Origin: an uncultured Clostridium sp.
GTDB lineage: Bacteria > Bacillota > Clostridia > Lachnospirales > Lachnospiraceae
Assembly: GCA_946553025.1 (NCBI GenBank)
Contig: CAMNRM010000017.1
Coordinates: 1-64,000 of the forward strand
Direction of reading: 5' to 3'
DNA length: 64,000 nt
This document shows, one piece after another, positions 8,576-17,128 of the stretch (position 1 is the first letter of the stretch; each line of letters opens with the position of its first letter). Position numbers and translations under genes: made by a program. The notes beneath the pieces were generated by a model. It did not search any database. It had not been told where the DNA came from and was given only the letters and a program-made list of their open reading frames with translations.

Positions 8576-9378
8576 TAAATCCTCTTCTCCACCCAGGAAA
8601 GCGCATCCCCAATCACTTCATCCCGGCAGTATTCGTTAAAAATCTCATGGAAGAGGTTCCCGTAAATCTTCATCTGCTTATCTTTTGATGCCGCGTGCTC
8701 AAAAAATGCATAGCTGTCCTTCACACTGACCAGCCCGTCCTTTTCTCCGTGAAGCATCAGCACCGGATAGGAAAATTCTTTTTCTTTCTCTGCAAACCAG
8801 TCCAGGCCCTGGCAGATGGCATAGCACAGCCCTGTAGTAAAGGTCTTTGTATTATAAGGATCTTTGCCGTACCAGTCCACAACTTCCGCCACGGAACAAA
8901 CACCGCTGCCCAGTTCGTTGGGAAGCTGGGTGTGCGGATCAAGGCCCTTGGGAACACCGGTAATCAGCCCCCCAAAGTCATGCGTCAATGCACCGCTGGT
9001 CACAATCCCTTTTAACTTCTTGTCCGGATACTTTGCCCCGTATAAGGCCACGGTAAACCCGCCCATGCTGTGTCCCATTAAAAATACCGGAATATCGGGA
9101 TTTTCGGCAATTGCCAGATCAACGACAACATTCGTATCGTCCAGCAGTTCATTAAAATCACCATAATACGTCCTCTCCCCTTCGGAACGCCCATGACCGC
9201 GGTGATCAAAGCGGTAGGTTGCTATCCCTGCCCGGTGGAAAATATCCGCCAGATAGTCATAACGCCCCTGATGCTCGCAAAGTCCATGGACAATCACCAG
9301 CGCCGCCTTTGGATTTTCAGGAACCTCCCGGTTTAAATACAGCTTCATGCCGTCAAACGATGAAATCATTTCTCCCAT
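8575..9378 (-). CDS. Alpha/beta hydrolase, monoacylglycerol lipase / lysophospholipase type
   Basis: A 267-aa cytoplasmic serine hydrolase of the Hydrolase_4 (serine aminopeptidase S33-like) family. Visible elements are the oxyanion-region motif VIVHGLCEH, the nucleophile elbow GHSMGG, an acidic residue in LHGEKDGLVS, and a C-terminal histidine in LFHEIFNE, which together form the triad. FDHRGHGRSEG is typical of monoglyceride-lipase-like proteins. Substrate is not determined by sequence; an acyl ester or lysophospholipid is the usual guess. A GGAGGG site precedes the ATG. The gene lies downstream of the 9491-9545 terminator copy and would originally have followed rpmF directly. Confidence 0.85.
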   Translation of the reverse strand: MGEMISSFDGMKLYLNREVPENPKAALVIVHGLCEHQGRYDYLADIFHRAGIATYRFDHRGHGRSEGERTYYGDFNELLDDTNVVVDLAIAENPDIPVFLMGHSMGGFTVALYGAKYPDKKLKGIVTSGALTHDFGGLITGVPKGLDPHTQLPNELGSGVCSVAEVVDWYGKDPYNTKTFTTGLCYAICQGLDWFAEKEKEFSYPVLMLHGEKDGLVSVKDSYAFFEHAASKDKQMKIYGNLFHEIFNEYCRDEVIGDALSWVEKRI

Positions 9379-9490
9379 GGTGTAACCCTCCTTATTTTTT
9401 TAATTGCTCAATAGTGATATCTTCAGTATACACGATTTTCTCTGGTTTTGCATCAGGAAATTTGAAACTGGTTTGCTTTTATACCAGAGT

Positions 9491-9545
9491 AAAGCCGAAT
9501 GATATAAAACAAAGGCTCCTGAGAAAGAATCCCTGAAGCCCTTGC
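9491..9545 (-). repeat. Second copy of the rpmF terminator region (left end of cassette)
   Basis: The first 33 bases (from AAAGCCGAATGATATAAAAC) match 11818-11850 exactly, then the hairpin loop diverges, and GAAGCCCTTGC matches again. The copy keeps a stem-loop followed by TTTGTTTTAT on the minus strand, so it should still terminate. It marks the left border of the three-gene cassette. Confidence 0.85.
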
Positions 9546-9607
9546 CTTTATAATGATAAGAAACTACCCTCATTAACATTATCAGTGACAGTCCATAATG
9601 CATACAA

Positions 9608-10423
9608 TTAACATTCTATGTATTTTAAATTTCCCGTCTTCATTTCCTCGATTTTGCCATTAAACATTTCATCAAACACTTGCTTACATGGTACCTTACA
9701 CATCCTTTTCTCCTTCGATGTGTCCTGTACCCGAAATGTTGTCTGATTCTTTCCCAGGCATTCATTCATATATGATTTGATATATGGTTCTGCATCCTCT
9801 CTCGTAAAGCCAGTCTCTTTTTGCAGTCTTATAAAAGATGATAATACGCTGATACATCTGGCACTGCCAATACTTACGATACCGCTTCTGGCATTTTTAT
9901 CATCTGAACAGAAAACATATATCCGTTCTCCAAACTTCATATTCAAAGTCTGCAGCAATACATATGTCTTTAGTTCCCCAAGATTTTGTCCCTCTCCAAT
10001 TGCATTGCAATCTGACTCTAATAATTTTAAAAATCCTTCCCTGCTCATCCATAAATCATCCAACTGTGATAATCCAACAAACTTTTCCTTGAAATATCCT
10101 TCACAATATGCATCACATGCAATCTGCAGCATTCTCACATAAGAGGCAATTGCCAATTCTCCATAGATTTTGGAAAGTTCATCCATAATTATCTCATCAT
10201 CATAAAGATTGATTGAATGATCTGTAACCTTCGCCTCAAGCCACTCCAGTGACCCTGTGCTATTATGACGTGCCAGTTCAACCAGAATCTGCTTATGACA
10301 ATAAAAAGTATAGTTGGGCATTGCCATAATCCGATCGATTAATTTGTTCTGAGCATCCTTGCGTATCAAATGCATTTTGGAAATAAAATCAGTATCTAAC
10401 AAGGCATATTTTTCATTTGCCAT
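9608..10423 (-). CDS. PIN-like domain protein, candidate nuclease effector
   Basis: A 271-aa protein starting at 10423 (AAGG seven bases before the ATG); an in-frame GTG two codons earlier is the alternative. The N-terminus YALLDTDFISK has the aspartate and beta-strand of PIN ribonuclease folds; an acidic residue in ILVELARH and the SDDKNAR segment near 190 fit the other metal-binding positions. PIN domains are Mg-dependent RNases, common as toxins. The gene is 19 bases downstream of an ImmA/IrrE-type gene and is the last of a three-gene minus-strand operon. Assignment rests on motif pattern only; the target is unknown. Confidence 0.65.
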   Translation of the reverse strand: MANEKYALLDTDFISKMHLIRKDAQNKLIDRIMAMPNYTFYCHKQILVELARHNSTGSLEWLEAKVTDHSINLYDDEIIMDELSKIYGELAIASYVRMLQIACDAYCEGYFKEKFVGLSQLDDLWMSREGFLKLLESDCNAIGEGQNLGELKTYVLLQTLNMKFGERIYVFCSDDKNARSGIVSIGSARCISVLSSFIRLQKETGFTREDAEPYIKSYMNECLGKNQTTFRVQDTSKEKRMCKVPCKQVFDEMFNGKIEEMKTGNLKYIEC

Positions 10424-10442
10424 ATACACACCTTAACCTTCT

Positions 10443-11255
10443 TTACAAAAATTCTTTCTGAATTTTTTCCAAAAACGCTTTATCGGACTCTTCTCTGCTT
10501 TCTCTAAGAAGTTCATGTTTACGATTAAAAGCCAGATTATCAAGCAAACTGCCATAGCGCAGTAAATGTCCTGTATTCTGCTGCCATTGCTCCGCTTTTC
10601 CGGTTAATGCTATTCTTAAAGAAATGTATTCAGAATCAACCTGCAGCAATTTATCTGCTTTTTCTTCTGTAATTATCCCACTCTCCGCCAATCGCAAAAT
10701 AACTGCTTTATATGGAAGAGCAAACAAATCCATCAGAATAAGCACATCATCAACATCTATATTCTCTTTAGAGAGTCCAAATATCTTAAACTGCTCCGTC
10801 AGGCTTATGTCCGGCATTAACAACAGACCAGCAAATGCATTTGCCTCCAAATCCTCTTGTGTAGCGGCAGCCTCATCAAAAGTTTGGGAATCTAATAAGG
10901 AACCATTTGTAATTGTATTTGTATTGATATCCTCCGCGTAACAATGAATATGATAAAGTTCATGTGCTGTCGCAAAAATTTGTTTACACAACGGAAGTTC
11001 TGCATTTATACACAAGAAAACGGTTCCCTTCTTTACGAATGTAAACGCCCAAAGCTTATCATCTTTAAATGGATACCTTAGAACCTCTAAAGACAGTTCC
11101 CTCTTTCTTGCGTAATTCAAAACAATACTAAACATGGAATCTCTAATAATTATGTTTCCACAATAGTTCACCGAAAACGCCTTAGATTGCCTGTTTATTA
11201 TCTCGAACTGTTTCTTTTGTTTTTTATATAAACTTTCCGCAAGAATATCACGCAT
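10443..11255 (-). CDS. ImmA/IrrE-family zinc metallopeptidase
   Basis: A 270-aa protein with the gluzincin-type motif HELYH near residue 108 and a downstream acidic ligand in LEANAFAGLLLMP, the arrangement of ImmA/IrrE (COG2856) proteins. Relatives cleave or regulate a partner XRE repressor, as ImmA does in ICEBs1. Here the ATG lies inside the 3' end of the XRE gene (8-base overlap), with GGAGG within that gene's last codons, so the two are translationally coupled. The likely role is to inactivate the XRE repressor or control the PIN protein encoded next. Confidence 0.85.
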   Translation of the reverse strand: MRDILAESLYKKQKKQFEIINRQSKAFSVNYCGNIIIRDSMFSIVLNYARKRELSLEVLRYPFKDDKLWAFTFVKKGTVFLCINAELPLCKQIFATAHELYHIHCYAEDINTNTITNGSLLDSQTFDEAAATQEDLEANAFAGLLLMPDISLTEQFKIFGLSKENIDVDDVLILMDLFALPYKAVILRLAESGIITEEKADKLLQVDSEYISLRIALTGKAEQWQQNTGHLLRYGSLLDNLAFNRKHELLRESREESDKAFLEKIQKEFL

Positions 11256-11622
11256 CCCATGCCTCCATCATCTTCTCGCCATTTTCCCTTACCCTACTAT
11301 GAAACAAAATCATATCAGAAAGTGTATCCGCAATTTTAAGTGTATTTCTTGCCTGTTCTGATTCCACTTTTCCCATAAATGCGTGCACGATATCCGTATC
11401 TATCGTATTTGCTTGCATTTTTGTCAGTTCTTCCATTTTAACACCCAGAAAGTCTGCTATCTGCTTCAGTTCTATGGCGTTAATCATTCTCCCGCCGCCC
11501 AGCATCTTACTAACCGTCTGCTTGTTTGTCTTTAATGCCTCCGCAAGTTCTATCTGCTTTTTATTCTGTCGTTTAAGAATCCCAAGAATATTTCCTGCAA
11601 TCACTGCATTCATATCAATCAT
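11248..11622 (-). CDS. XRE-family helix-turn-helix repressor
   Basis: A 124-aa protein starting at 11622 (AGAGG eight bases upstream); an in-frame GTG at 11631 is the alternative. The helix-turn-helix spans about residues 8-65, with QIELAEALKTNKQTVSKML as the recognition region. It is the first gene of the XRE-ImmA-PIN operon and probably represses its own promoter, which lies immediately upstream (11670-11698). The C-terminal 60 residues are helical and may bind the ImmA-type protease. Confidence 0.9.
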   Translation of the reverse strand: MIDMNAVIAGNILGILKRQNKKQIELAEALKTNKQTVSKMLGGGRMINAIELKQIADFLGVKMEELTKMQANTIDTDIVHAFMGKVESEQARNTLKIADTLSDMILFHSRVRENGEKMMEAWDA

Positions 11623-11669
11623 TCCATACACCTCTTTTCCTTCGGCAAAATACCTTCGGTTTCAATTCT

Positions 11670-11698
11670 AGTATATGCTGTCTTTTCATCTTAGTCAA
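11670..11698 (-). promoter_or_regulatory. Sigma-A promoter of the XRE-ImmA-PIN operon
   Basis: On the minus strand TTGACT (complement of 11693-11698), a 17-bp spacer, then TATACT (complement of 11670-11675), about 48 bases before the XRE start codon. The match to consensus is strong. Confidence 0.75.
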
Positions 11699-11817
11699 TA
11701 TTATCTTTACATATTTTATGCTATTATTTATAAGGTTTCTGTTTTAGTTACTTTTTATAAAATTTTATGGTGCAATTTTTTGGAAAGTCTTTAGAAAACC
11801 CCTAAAAAACTTTTCGG

Positions 11818-11872
11818 AAAGCCGAATGATATAAAACAAAGGCTCCTGAGGAAATACCCCAGAAGCCCTTGC
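11818..11872 (-). terminator. rpmF terminator (right border of cassette)
   Basis: On the minus strand a 13-bp stem with some wobble pairs (AGGGCTTCTGGGG with CCTCAGGAGCCTT), a five-base loop, then TTTGTTTTAT. It lies 36 bases after the rpmF stop codon. The first 33 bases are duplicated at 9491. Confidence 0.85.
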
Positions 11873-11908
11873 GTTCTAGCTTTTTTAATTTTAACAATTT
11901 TTCAAATC

Positions 11909-12091
11909 TTAGTCTTCAACCTTAACGATCTCACGCTTATTATAGCTTCCGCAAGCCTTACATACGCGGTGAGGCATCATCAAAGCACCGCACTTTGAGC
12001 ACTTTACCAGGTTTGGAGCGCTCATCTTCCAGTTGGCCCGGCGGCTATCTCTTCTTGCTTTGGAAGATTTATTCTTTGGACAGATAGACAT
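11909..12091 (-). CDS. rpmF: 50S ribosomal protein L32
   Basis: A 60-aa large-subunit protein. The N-terminus is shortened but recognisable (CPKNKSSKARRDSRRANWK), and the four-cysteine zinc ribbon is intact: CSKCGALMMPHRVCKAC. TAAGGAGG precedes the ATG. It follows the yceD gene by 59 bases, the widespread yceD-rpmF pair, and ends at a rho-independent terminator. Confidence 0.97.
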   Translation of the reverse strand: MSICPKNKSSKARRDSRRANWKMSAPNLVKCSKCGALMMPHRVCKACGSYNKREIVKVED

Positions 12092-12150
12092 GGTTTACAC
12101 CTCCTTATTCCAATCCACTCGCGGTAATCAATAACGGAAGAAGCAAACAA

Positions 12151-12684
12151 TTACGTGGATTGCATATTAAACTTCTTGTAAATATCCTGGATGGCTGCCA
12201 TCCGCGGGTCCTTTGGCTGGTTATCACAGTCACATTTCCCATGGTTTAAATTCCTGCCGCACTGACTGCAGATTCCCTTACAATCCTCCCGGCATAAAAC
12301 CTTCATCGGCAGGTTCACCATAAGCTCGGTCTGAACCAGTCGATCCACATCCAGAAAATAACCGCTTATATAGGGTTGTTCATCCAACGCTTCTACCCGT
12401 TCTTCCTCGCTCTGGCTCATATCCAGTTCTTCTTCTATCGACAGCACAAAGGGAACCCGTACAGGCTCCAGACAACGGTCACAGGGCATCAAAAGCGTTA
12501 GCTTTGCCGTCCCTTCTACCATCATCTTCTTATTCCCGGTATGCGTAATATTAAGCACCACCGGTTCCTTTTCTGCAATCTCATAAAGGCTGCTTGGCCC
12601 CTGAAACTGCTCCATCTCAAGACTTTGGGTATAGGTCTTCACTTTTCCCTGGCAGGAAAACAACTCCGATAAGTTAATCAGCAT
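12151..12684 (-). CDS. yceD: YceD family protein (DUF177)
   Basis: A 177-aa protein of the DUF177 family encoded upstream of rpmF, as in most bacteria. In E. coli and plants the family is linked to 23S rRNA accumulation. Visible features are CDRCLEPV in the centre and a C-terminal cysteine cluster (CREDCKGICSQCGRN) that may bind zinc. An AGGAG site precedes the ATG. It shares an operon with rpmF. Confidence 0.92.
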   Translation of the reverse strand: MLINLSELFSCQGKVKTYTQSLEMEQFQGPSSLYEIAEKEPVVLNITHTGNKKMMVEGTAKLTLLMPCDRCLEPVRVPFVLSIEEELDMSQSEEERVEALDEQPYISGYFLDVDRLVQTELMVNLPMKVLCREDCKGICSQCGRNLNHGKCDCDNQPKDPRMAAIQDIYKKFNMQST

Positions 12685-12838
12685 ATTAAATACTCCTAAT
12701 ACGCACCTTCAATATTATACATAGTCAGGCGGTGTTTGTCAACCAGATTTTTCATCTTCTGCCGGTTATTCTGCCGTTTTTGTTTCCATTCTTTCCGGTT
12801 CATCTGCGGCAGATAAAATATTCCTCTGCCAGCAAAAA

Positions 12839-14035
12839 TTATTCGGTCAGCCTCTTGGTTTCTCTTGCAATTGCCAGTTCTTCGTTCGTCGGAATCAGCA
12901 TCACCTTAACCTTGGAATCTGCGGCGGAAATCACGGCGTTCTTTCCTCTTACGTCATTTGCCTGATCGTCAATCTTAACGCCTAAGTAGCCCAGATAAGA
13001 GCAGATAGCCTTTCTGCTGGCCTTATCGTTCTCGCCCACGCCGGCGGTAAAGGCAATGGCATCCACGCCGTTCATCGCTGCGGTGTAAGCGCCGATGTAT
13101 TTTGCCACGCGGTAGATAAATGCTTCCAGGGCAACTTCTGCCAGATGATTTCCTTCTTTCTTTGCTGCTTCGATATCTCTGAAATCGCTGGAAACGCCGC
13201 CGCTCATGCCCAGAACACCGGACTTTTTATTTAAGATATTTAATACTTCATTGACATCCTTGCCCTCTTTGTTGCAGATAAACTGGATAACCGCCGGGTC
13301 CACATCACCGCTTCTTGTGCCCATAATCAGGCCCTCAAGAGGGGTTAATCCCATGGAAGTATCCACGCACTTGCCGCCGATGGATGCTGAGATGCTGGCA
13401 CCGTTGCCCAGATGACATACGATAACCTTCGCGTTTTTCGGGTCAAGGTTTCCGAAACGGATAGCTTCGCCGGATACGAACATATGGCTGGTTCCGTGGA
13501 AGCCGTAGCGGCGGATGCTGTACTTCTCATAATACTCGTGCGGGATGGCATACATATAAGCCTTCTCCGGCATCGCCATACCAAAACCGGTATCCCATAC
13601 AGCTACATTGGGCTTTCCTGGCATCGCCGCCTCGCAGGCTTCGATTCCCATAAGGTTTGCCGGGTTGTGCAGAGGTCCAAGGTCAAAGCACTCGCGGATA
13701 ACCTTCTTGACATCATCATTCACCACGATGGACTCGCTGTAGGTTCTTCCGCCGTGCAGTACGCGGTGTCCGACTGCGGAAATCTCATCCGTACTCTGAA
13801 TTACGCCGTGCTCCTTATCCTGAAGGGCGTCCATTACCATGTGGATTGCCACGGTATGATCGGACATCGGGCTTTCTACCTCATACTTATCCTTTCCCGT
13901 CGCCTGATGGGTGAGTTTTGAACCTTCAATACCGATTCTCTCACATAAACCCTTGGCAATTACGCTCTCGTCAGCCATATCGATTAACTGATACTTTAAG
14001 GAGGAGCTTCCGCAATTCAATACTAAAATTTTCAT
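12839..14035 (-). CDS. ackA: Acetate kinase
   Basis: A 398-aa cytoplasmic enzyme interconverting acetyl phosphate and acetate with ATP/ADP. Signatures are the N-terminal KILVLNCGSSSLKYQL, the family pattern VWDTGF, HLGNGASI and GTRSGD near the catalytic Arg. Length is normal. A clear AGGAGATT site precedes the ATG. It follows the pduL-type phosphotransacylase by 53 bases on the same strand, so the two probably form the acetyl-CoA to acetate branch of substrate-level ATP formation. Confidence 0.98.
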   Translation of the reverse strand: MKILVLNCGSSSLKYQLIDMADESVIAKGLCERIGIEGSKLTHQATGKDKYEVESPMSDHTVAIHMVMDALQDKEHGVIQSTDEISAVGHRVLHGGRTYSESIVVNDDVKKVIRECFDLGPLHNPANLMGIEACEAAMPGKPNVAVWDTGFGMAMPEKAYMYAIPHEYYEKYSIRRYGFHGTSHMFVSGEAIRFGNLDPKNAKVIVCHLGNGASISASIGGKCVDTSMGLTPLEGLIMGTRSGDVDPAVIQFICNKEGKDVNEVLNILNKKSGVLGMSGGVSSDFRDIEAAKKEGNHLAEVALEAFIYRVAKYIGAYTAAMNGVDAIAFTAGVGENDKASRKAICSYLGYLGVKIDDQANDVRGKNAVISAADSKVKVMLIPTNEELAIARETKRLTE

Positions 14036-14088
14036 CTTTATCCAATCTCCTTCGGTTTTTATGGTTTGATTTCCAAAATTTTCTTTTT

Positions 14089-14658
14089 TTATTTTACAAT
14101 CTCGCCGTACTCTTCTCTTCCGCAGCCCGCTGCATTGGACTCGTCGGTGTCAATATGCATCGCCAGAGCATAGCTGTCGCTTACACGGACAACAACATCG
14201 CCGAAAATCAGGCTTCTGCCGTTGGTATCCATCTTTACGTTTACAATCTCGCCGTTAGTTACGCCCAGTTTTTCTGCATCGGCAACGGTAGCATGGATGT
14301 GGCGCTTTGCAGCGATTACGCCCTCGGTCAGTTCTACTTCGCCAGCCGGGCCGACTAACTTACACGGAGCGCTTCCCGCGGTATCGCCGGACTCGCGAAC
14401 CGGTGCAGCCACGCCGATCGAACGGGCATCGGTTAAGGATAATTCAACCTGGGTAGCCTTGCGGCAGGGACCTAAGATCGATACGCCCTTTAATTCCTTC
14501 TTTGGGCCGACTACGGTTACTCTCTCTTCGCAGGCGAACTGTCCCGGCTGGGAAAGGTCTTTCTTCTTGGTCAGCTCATAGCCCTTGCCAAATAAGGTTT
14601 CCAGATCTTCCTTGGTTACATGTACGTGACGTGCAGAGGTTTCTACTAAAAATTTCAT
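14089..14658 (-). CDS. pduL: PduL-type phosphotransacylase
   Basis: A 189-aa enzyme transferring an acyl group between CoA and phosphate. The PduL fold is indicated by the histidine motifs RHVHV near the N-terminus, KRHIHA near 118 and AMHID near 165, which include zinc ligands. There is no N-terminal encapsulation peptide and no microcompartment gene nearby, so it is probably cytosolic and acts on acetyl-CoA with the adjacent AckA. It replaces the unrelated Pta. An AGGAG site precedes the ATG. Confidence 0.9.
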   Translation of the reverse strand: MKFLVETSARHVHVTKEDLETLFGKGYELTKKKDLSQPGQFACEERVTVVGPKKELKGVSILGPCRKATQVELSLTDARSIGVAAPVRESGDTAGSAPCKLVGPAGEVELTEGVIAAKRHIHATVADAEKLGVTNGEIVNVKMDTNGRSLIFGDVVVRVSDSYALAMHIDTDESNAAGCGREEYGEIVK

Positions 14659-14893
14659 AATGTTCTTCTCCTATCTTTTGATTAATATTTATTGCCATCT
14701 ATCTTTATATTTTAGGTGCTTTTGTTCTTTTTTTCAAGCCTTGACCACAAAGAAGTTTGCATTTTTTACAAAACAAGGCCGAAATAACCTCCGCCACCGC
14801 CCTTTACGGATTTCACATCCTCCGTTATAATAGAAAAAAGCAACAAAAGACCTTTTGATGCTTCGATGATTATCTGTTGAATGGAGAATTTTT

Positions 14894-16132
14894 ATGAATG
14901 TTGCCGGAATTATTGCCGAATATAATCCCTTTCACAACGGACACCTTTACCATCTGCAAAAAACAAAACAGCTTTCCGGAGCCGATTACCTGATTATTGT
15001 TCTCAGCGGAAATTTCGTTCAGCGCGGGGAACCTGCCATTTTTGACAAGTCCGTCCGAACCCGCATGGCTCTTTTATGCGGTGCCGACCTTGTTTTGGAA
15101 CTTCCTGCCCCCTTTGCCTGCGGAAGTGCCGAAGACTTTGCCATGGGTGCCGTTTCCCTTCTTCACCATCTCGGCGTAACCACCCATCTTTCTTTTGGCA
15201 GTGAGGATGGTGAGCAAACCATACAAAAAAAAGCCGCCCAAATCGCCCTTGCCGAACCGCCGGCCTATCGTGAAGCCTTAAAAAATGCATTAAGCCGGGG
15301 CCTTACCTACCCGCAGGCAAGAAGCATTGCCCTCTGCGCCGCCGGTTTAAACGAGGAAGAAACTGCCCTTATCGAAAAGCCGAATAACTTACTGGGCATG
15401 GAATACTGCAAGGCCCTGTATGCCTTAAAAAGCCCCATCCTCCCTGTTACGGTAAAGCGAAAGGGCTGCGGCTACCATGACCAGGAACTGGAAACGGAAA
15501 AATTTGCCTCTGCCTCCGCCCTTAGAAAAGCCATGGCCGAATTGACGGAGTTTTCTGAAAAACACGCCTGGCTGTCTGAACAGCTTCCACCGGTTTTGCG
15601 ATCATTTTATCGCCCTGAGTTTTGCTTTCCTCTTTACCCGGATGATTTTTCTTCGATGTTAAATTATCAGATTCTGCTCTCCCGCGGCAGGTTTTCCGAT
15701 TTTTCCGACTGCTCACCGGAACTGGCCAACCGGCTGGAAAAGCAGGCGTTAAGTCCTTTATCCTATACCGAGCGGATAACCTCTTTAAAAACCCGCCAGT
15801 ACACCTATACCCGCATCAGCCGTACCCTTATCCATCTTCTTTTAATGATTCACCGCGAAGAGATGGAGGCTTACCGGGACAATGGCTATTCCTCCTATGC
15901 CCGCATCCTTGGCTTTAACCAGAAGGCAGCGCCTCTCCTTCGCCTAATCAAAAAGCACACGGCCATCCCCCTGCTTTCCAAGGCCGCCGATGCCGAAAAA
16001 ATCCTGCCCGAAAAGGCAAAAAAACTCTGGCAGAAGGATATCTTCTGTTCCCAGGTCTATGCCGCCGGTTTCCAGCAGAAATACAAAAAAACGCCGCCGG
16101 ATGAATTCCGACGGCAGATCATTATCCAATAA
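14894..16132 (+). CDS. tmcAL: tRNA(Met) cytidine acetate ligase
   Basis: A 412-aa nucleotidyltransferase-fold enzyme. The start GIIAEYNPFHNGH carries the HxGH-like nucleotide-binding motif, followed by LSGNFVQRGEPA, both hallmarks of TmcAL (formerly YlbM). The family activates acetate with ATP and forms N4-acetylcytidine at the wobble position of elongator tRNA(Met). GGAG precedes the ATG. It is divergent from pduL-ackA, so an enzyme that consumes acetate sits next to the acetate-producing genes. Confidence 0.93.
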   Translation: MNVAGIIAEYNPFHNGHLYHLQKTKQLSGADYLIIVLSGNFVQRGEPAIFDKSVRTRMALLCGADLVLELPAPFACGSAEDFAMGAVSLLHHLGVTTHLSFGSEDGEQTIQKKAAQIALAEPPAYREALKNALSRGLTYPQARSIALCAAGLNEEETALIEKPNNLLGMEYCKALYALKSPILPVTVKRKGCGYHDQELETEKFASASALRKAMAELTEFSEKHAWLSEQLPPVLRSFYRPEFCFPLYPDDFSSMLNYQILLSRGRFSDFSDCSPELANRLEKQALSPLSYTERITSLKTRQYTYTRISRTLIHLLLMIHREEMEAYRDNGYSSYARILGFNQKAAPLLRLIKKHTAIPLLSKAADAEKILPEKAKKLWQKDIFCSQVYAAGFQQKYKKTPPDEFRRQIIIQ

Positions 16133-16156
16133 AGCATTTATGCTATTGTATAACGA

Positions 16157-16870
16157 TTATTTTCTCCTGCCGAGAACCCGCAGCAGATAGACAAATAAGT
16201 TAATAAAATCCAGATACAGTTCCAGAGCGGAAAAGATCGAAGCTTTTTCCAGCATCATGGTATTGTTCCCGTAGTAAGCATAGGCTTCCTTAATTTTATG
16301 GGTATCATAAGCCGTATAGCCTAAGAACAGGAAAATACCCAGGGTACATGCGATCATCTCAAACTGGCTTAAATTAATAAACATCGACAAAAGCCAGAAT
16401 GCGGCCAAGAAAATCAATCCGGCAGTCATAAACGGACGGATACGGCTGAAATCCAGGTTCATAAACCGTCCCATCAACGCCATCACACCAAAGAATAATG
16501 CCGTAGCGCCAAAAACCAAAATCATGGACATCAGATCAAAAATCAAAAAGTATACCGAAAATACCACGCCGTTTAACGCCGCATACAGGAAAAACATCGC
16601 CCGCGCCGTACCCACGCCGATTTTATGCACCCGTGCACTCATAAAGACAACCACACCGATTTCTGCAATAAACAGCAGATAAAACCAGTAAGGAATCACC
16701 GCAACCAGGGCAATCCATCCCGTGAAATAACCGGAAAAAGCAACCAGAAACGTCACCAAAAGCCCGGCAAACATCCATCCAAAGGTTTTTGCTGTATAGG
16801 TGCCCAAGCTTATCGACGGCGCATTCACCTGCTGTTCCTGTCCAAAAGAATTCATCCAATTCTCATTCAT
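16157..16870 (-). CDS. Bax inhibitor-1 / YccA family membrane protein
   Basis: A 237-aa protein with about seven transmembrane helices between residues 25 and 235 and the C-terminal signature LELYLDFINLFVYLLRVLG of the Bax inhibitor-1 family. Bacterial members are pH-sensitive calcium channels or FtsH-linked proteins; the role here is unknown. The start at 16870 is chosen because GGAGG lies eight bases before it; an ATG six bases upstream overlaps that site. It is convergent with tmcAL, with 24 bases between stop codons. Confidence 0.92.
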   Translation of the reverse strand: MNENWMNSFGQEQQVNAPSISLGTYTAKTFGWMFAGLLVTFLVAFSGYFTGWIALVAVIPYWFYLLFIAEIGVVVFMSARVHKIGVGTARAMFFLYAALNGVVFSVYFLIFDLMSMILVFGATALFFGVMALMGRFMNLDFSRIRPFMTAGLIFLAAFWLLSMFINLSQFEMIACTLGIFLFLGYTAYDTHKIKEAYAYYGNNTMMLEKASIFSALELYLDFINLFVYLLRVLGRRK

Positions 16871-16931
16871 AAACATGCCTCCTCATCTTTATTGCAATGC
16901 TTCTTTTTATTCTTTATGCTGCGGAATAATC

Positions 16932-17119
16932 GTTACTGTTTACATGGTTCACTGGAGCAATCATTCCGTGCATGATGAACCTGGTATCATTATAATACCG
17001 CCGGGGAAAGAAAGCAACTGAAATCAACGGAAATTGTTTCTAAAAATTTACATAAGTTATTGTTCACGTAGGTCTGCGCACTTGCTACGCTGACCATATG
17101 TTAAACTAGGCTAGTGAAC
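16932..17119. repeat. Intergenic GTTACTGTTCAC-type repeats
   Basis: GTTACTGTTTAC starts at 16932, and a second element begins GTTATTGTTCAC at 17056 and closes with GTGAACAA at 17112-17119, forming an interrupted inverted repeat of about 60 bp. No gene is seen between the BI-1 and methyltransferase genes. Confidence 0.55.
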
Positions 17120-17128
17120 AAAAAGCCA

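Noticed and set aside
9400-9603. A 67-aa minus-strand frame
   Set aside because: It runs through the duplicated terminator copy at 9491-9545 and has no credible start; treated as non-coding.
13412-13921. A 169-aa plus-strand frame within ackA
   Set aside because: It is antisense to a well-conserved acetate kinase gene and has no ribosome binding site.
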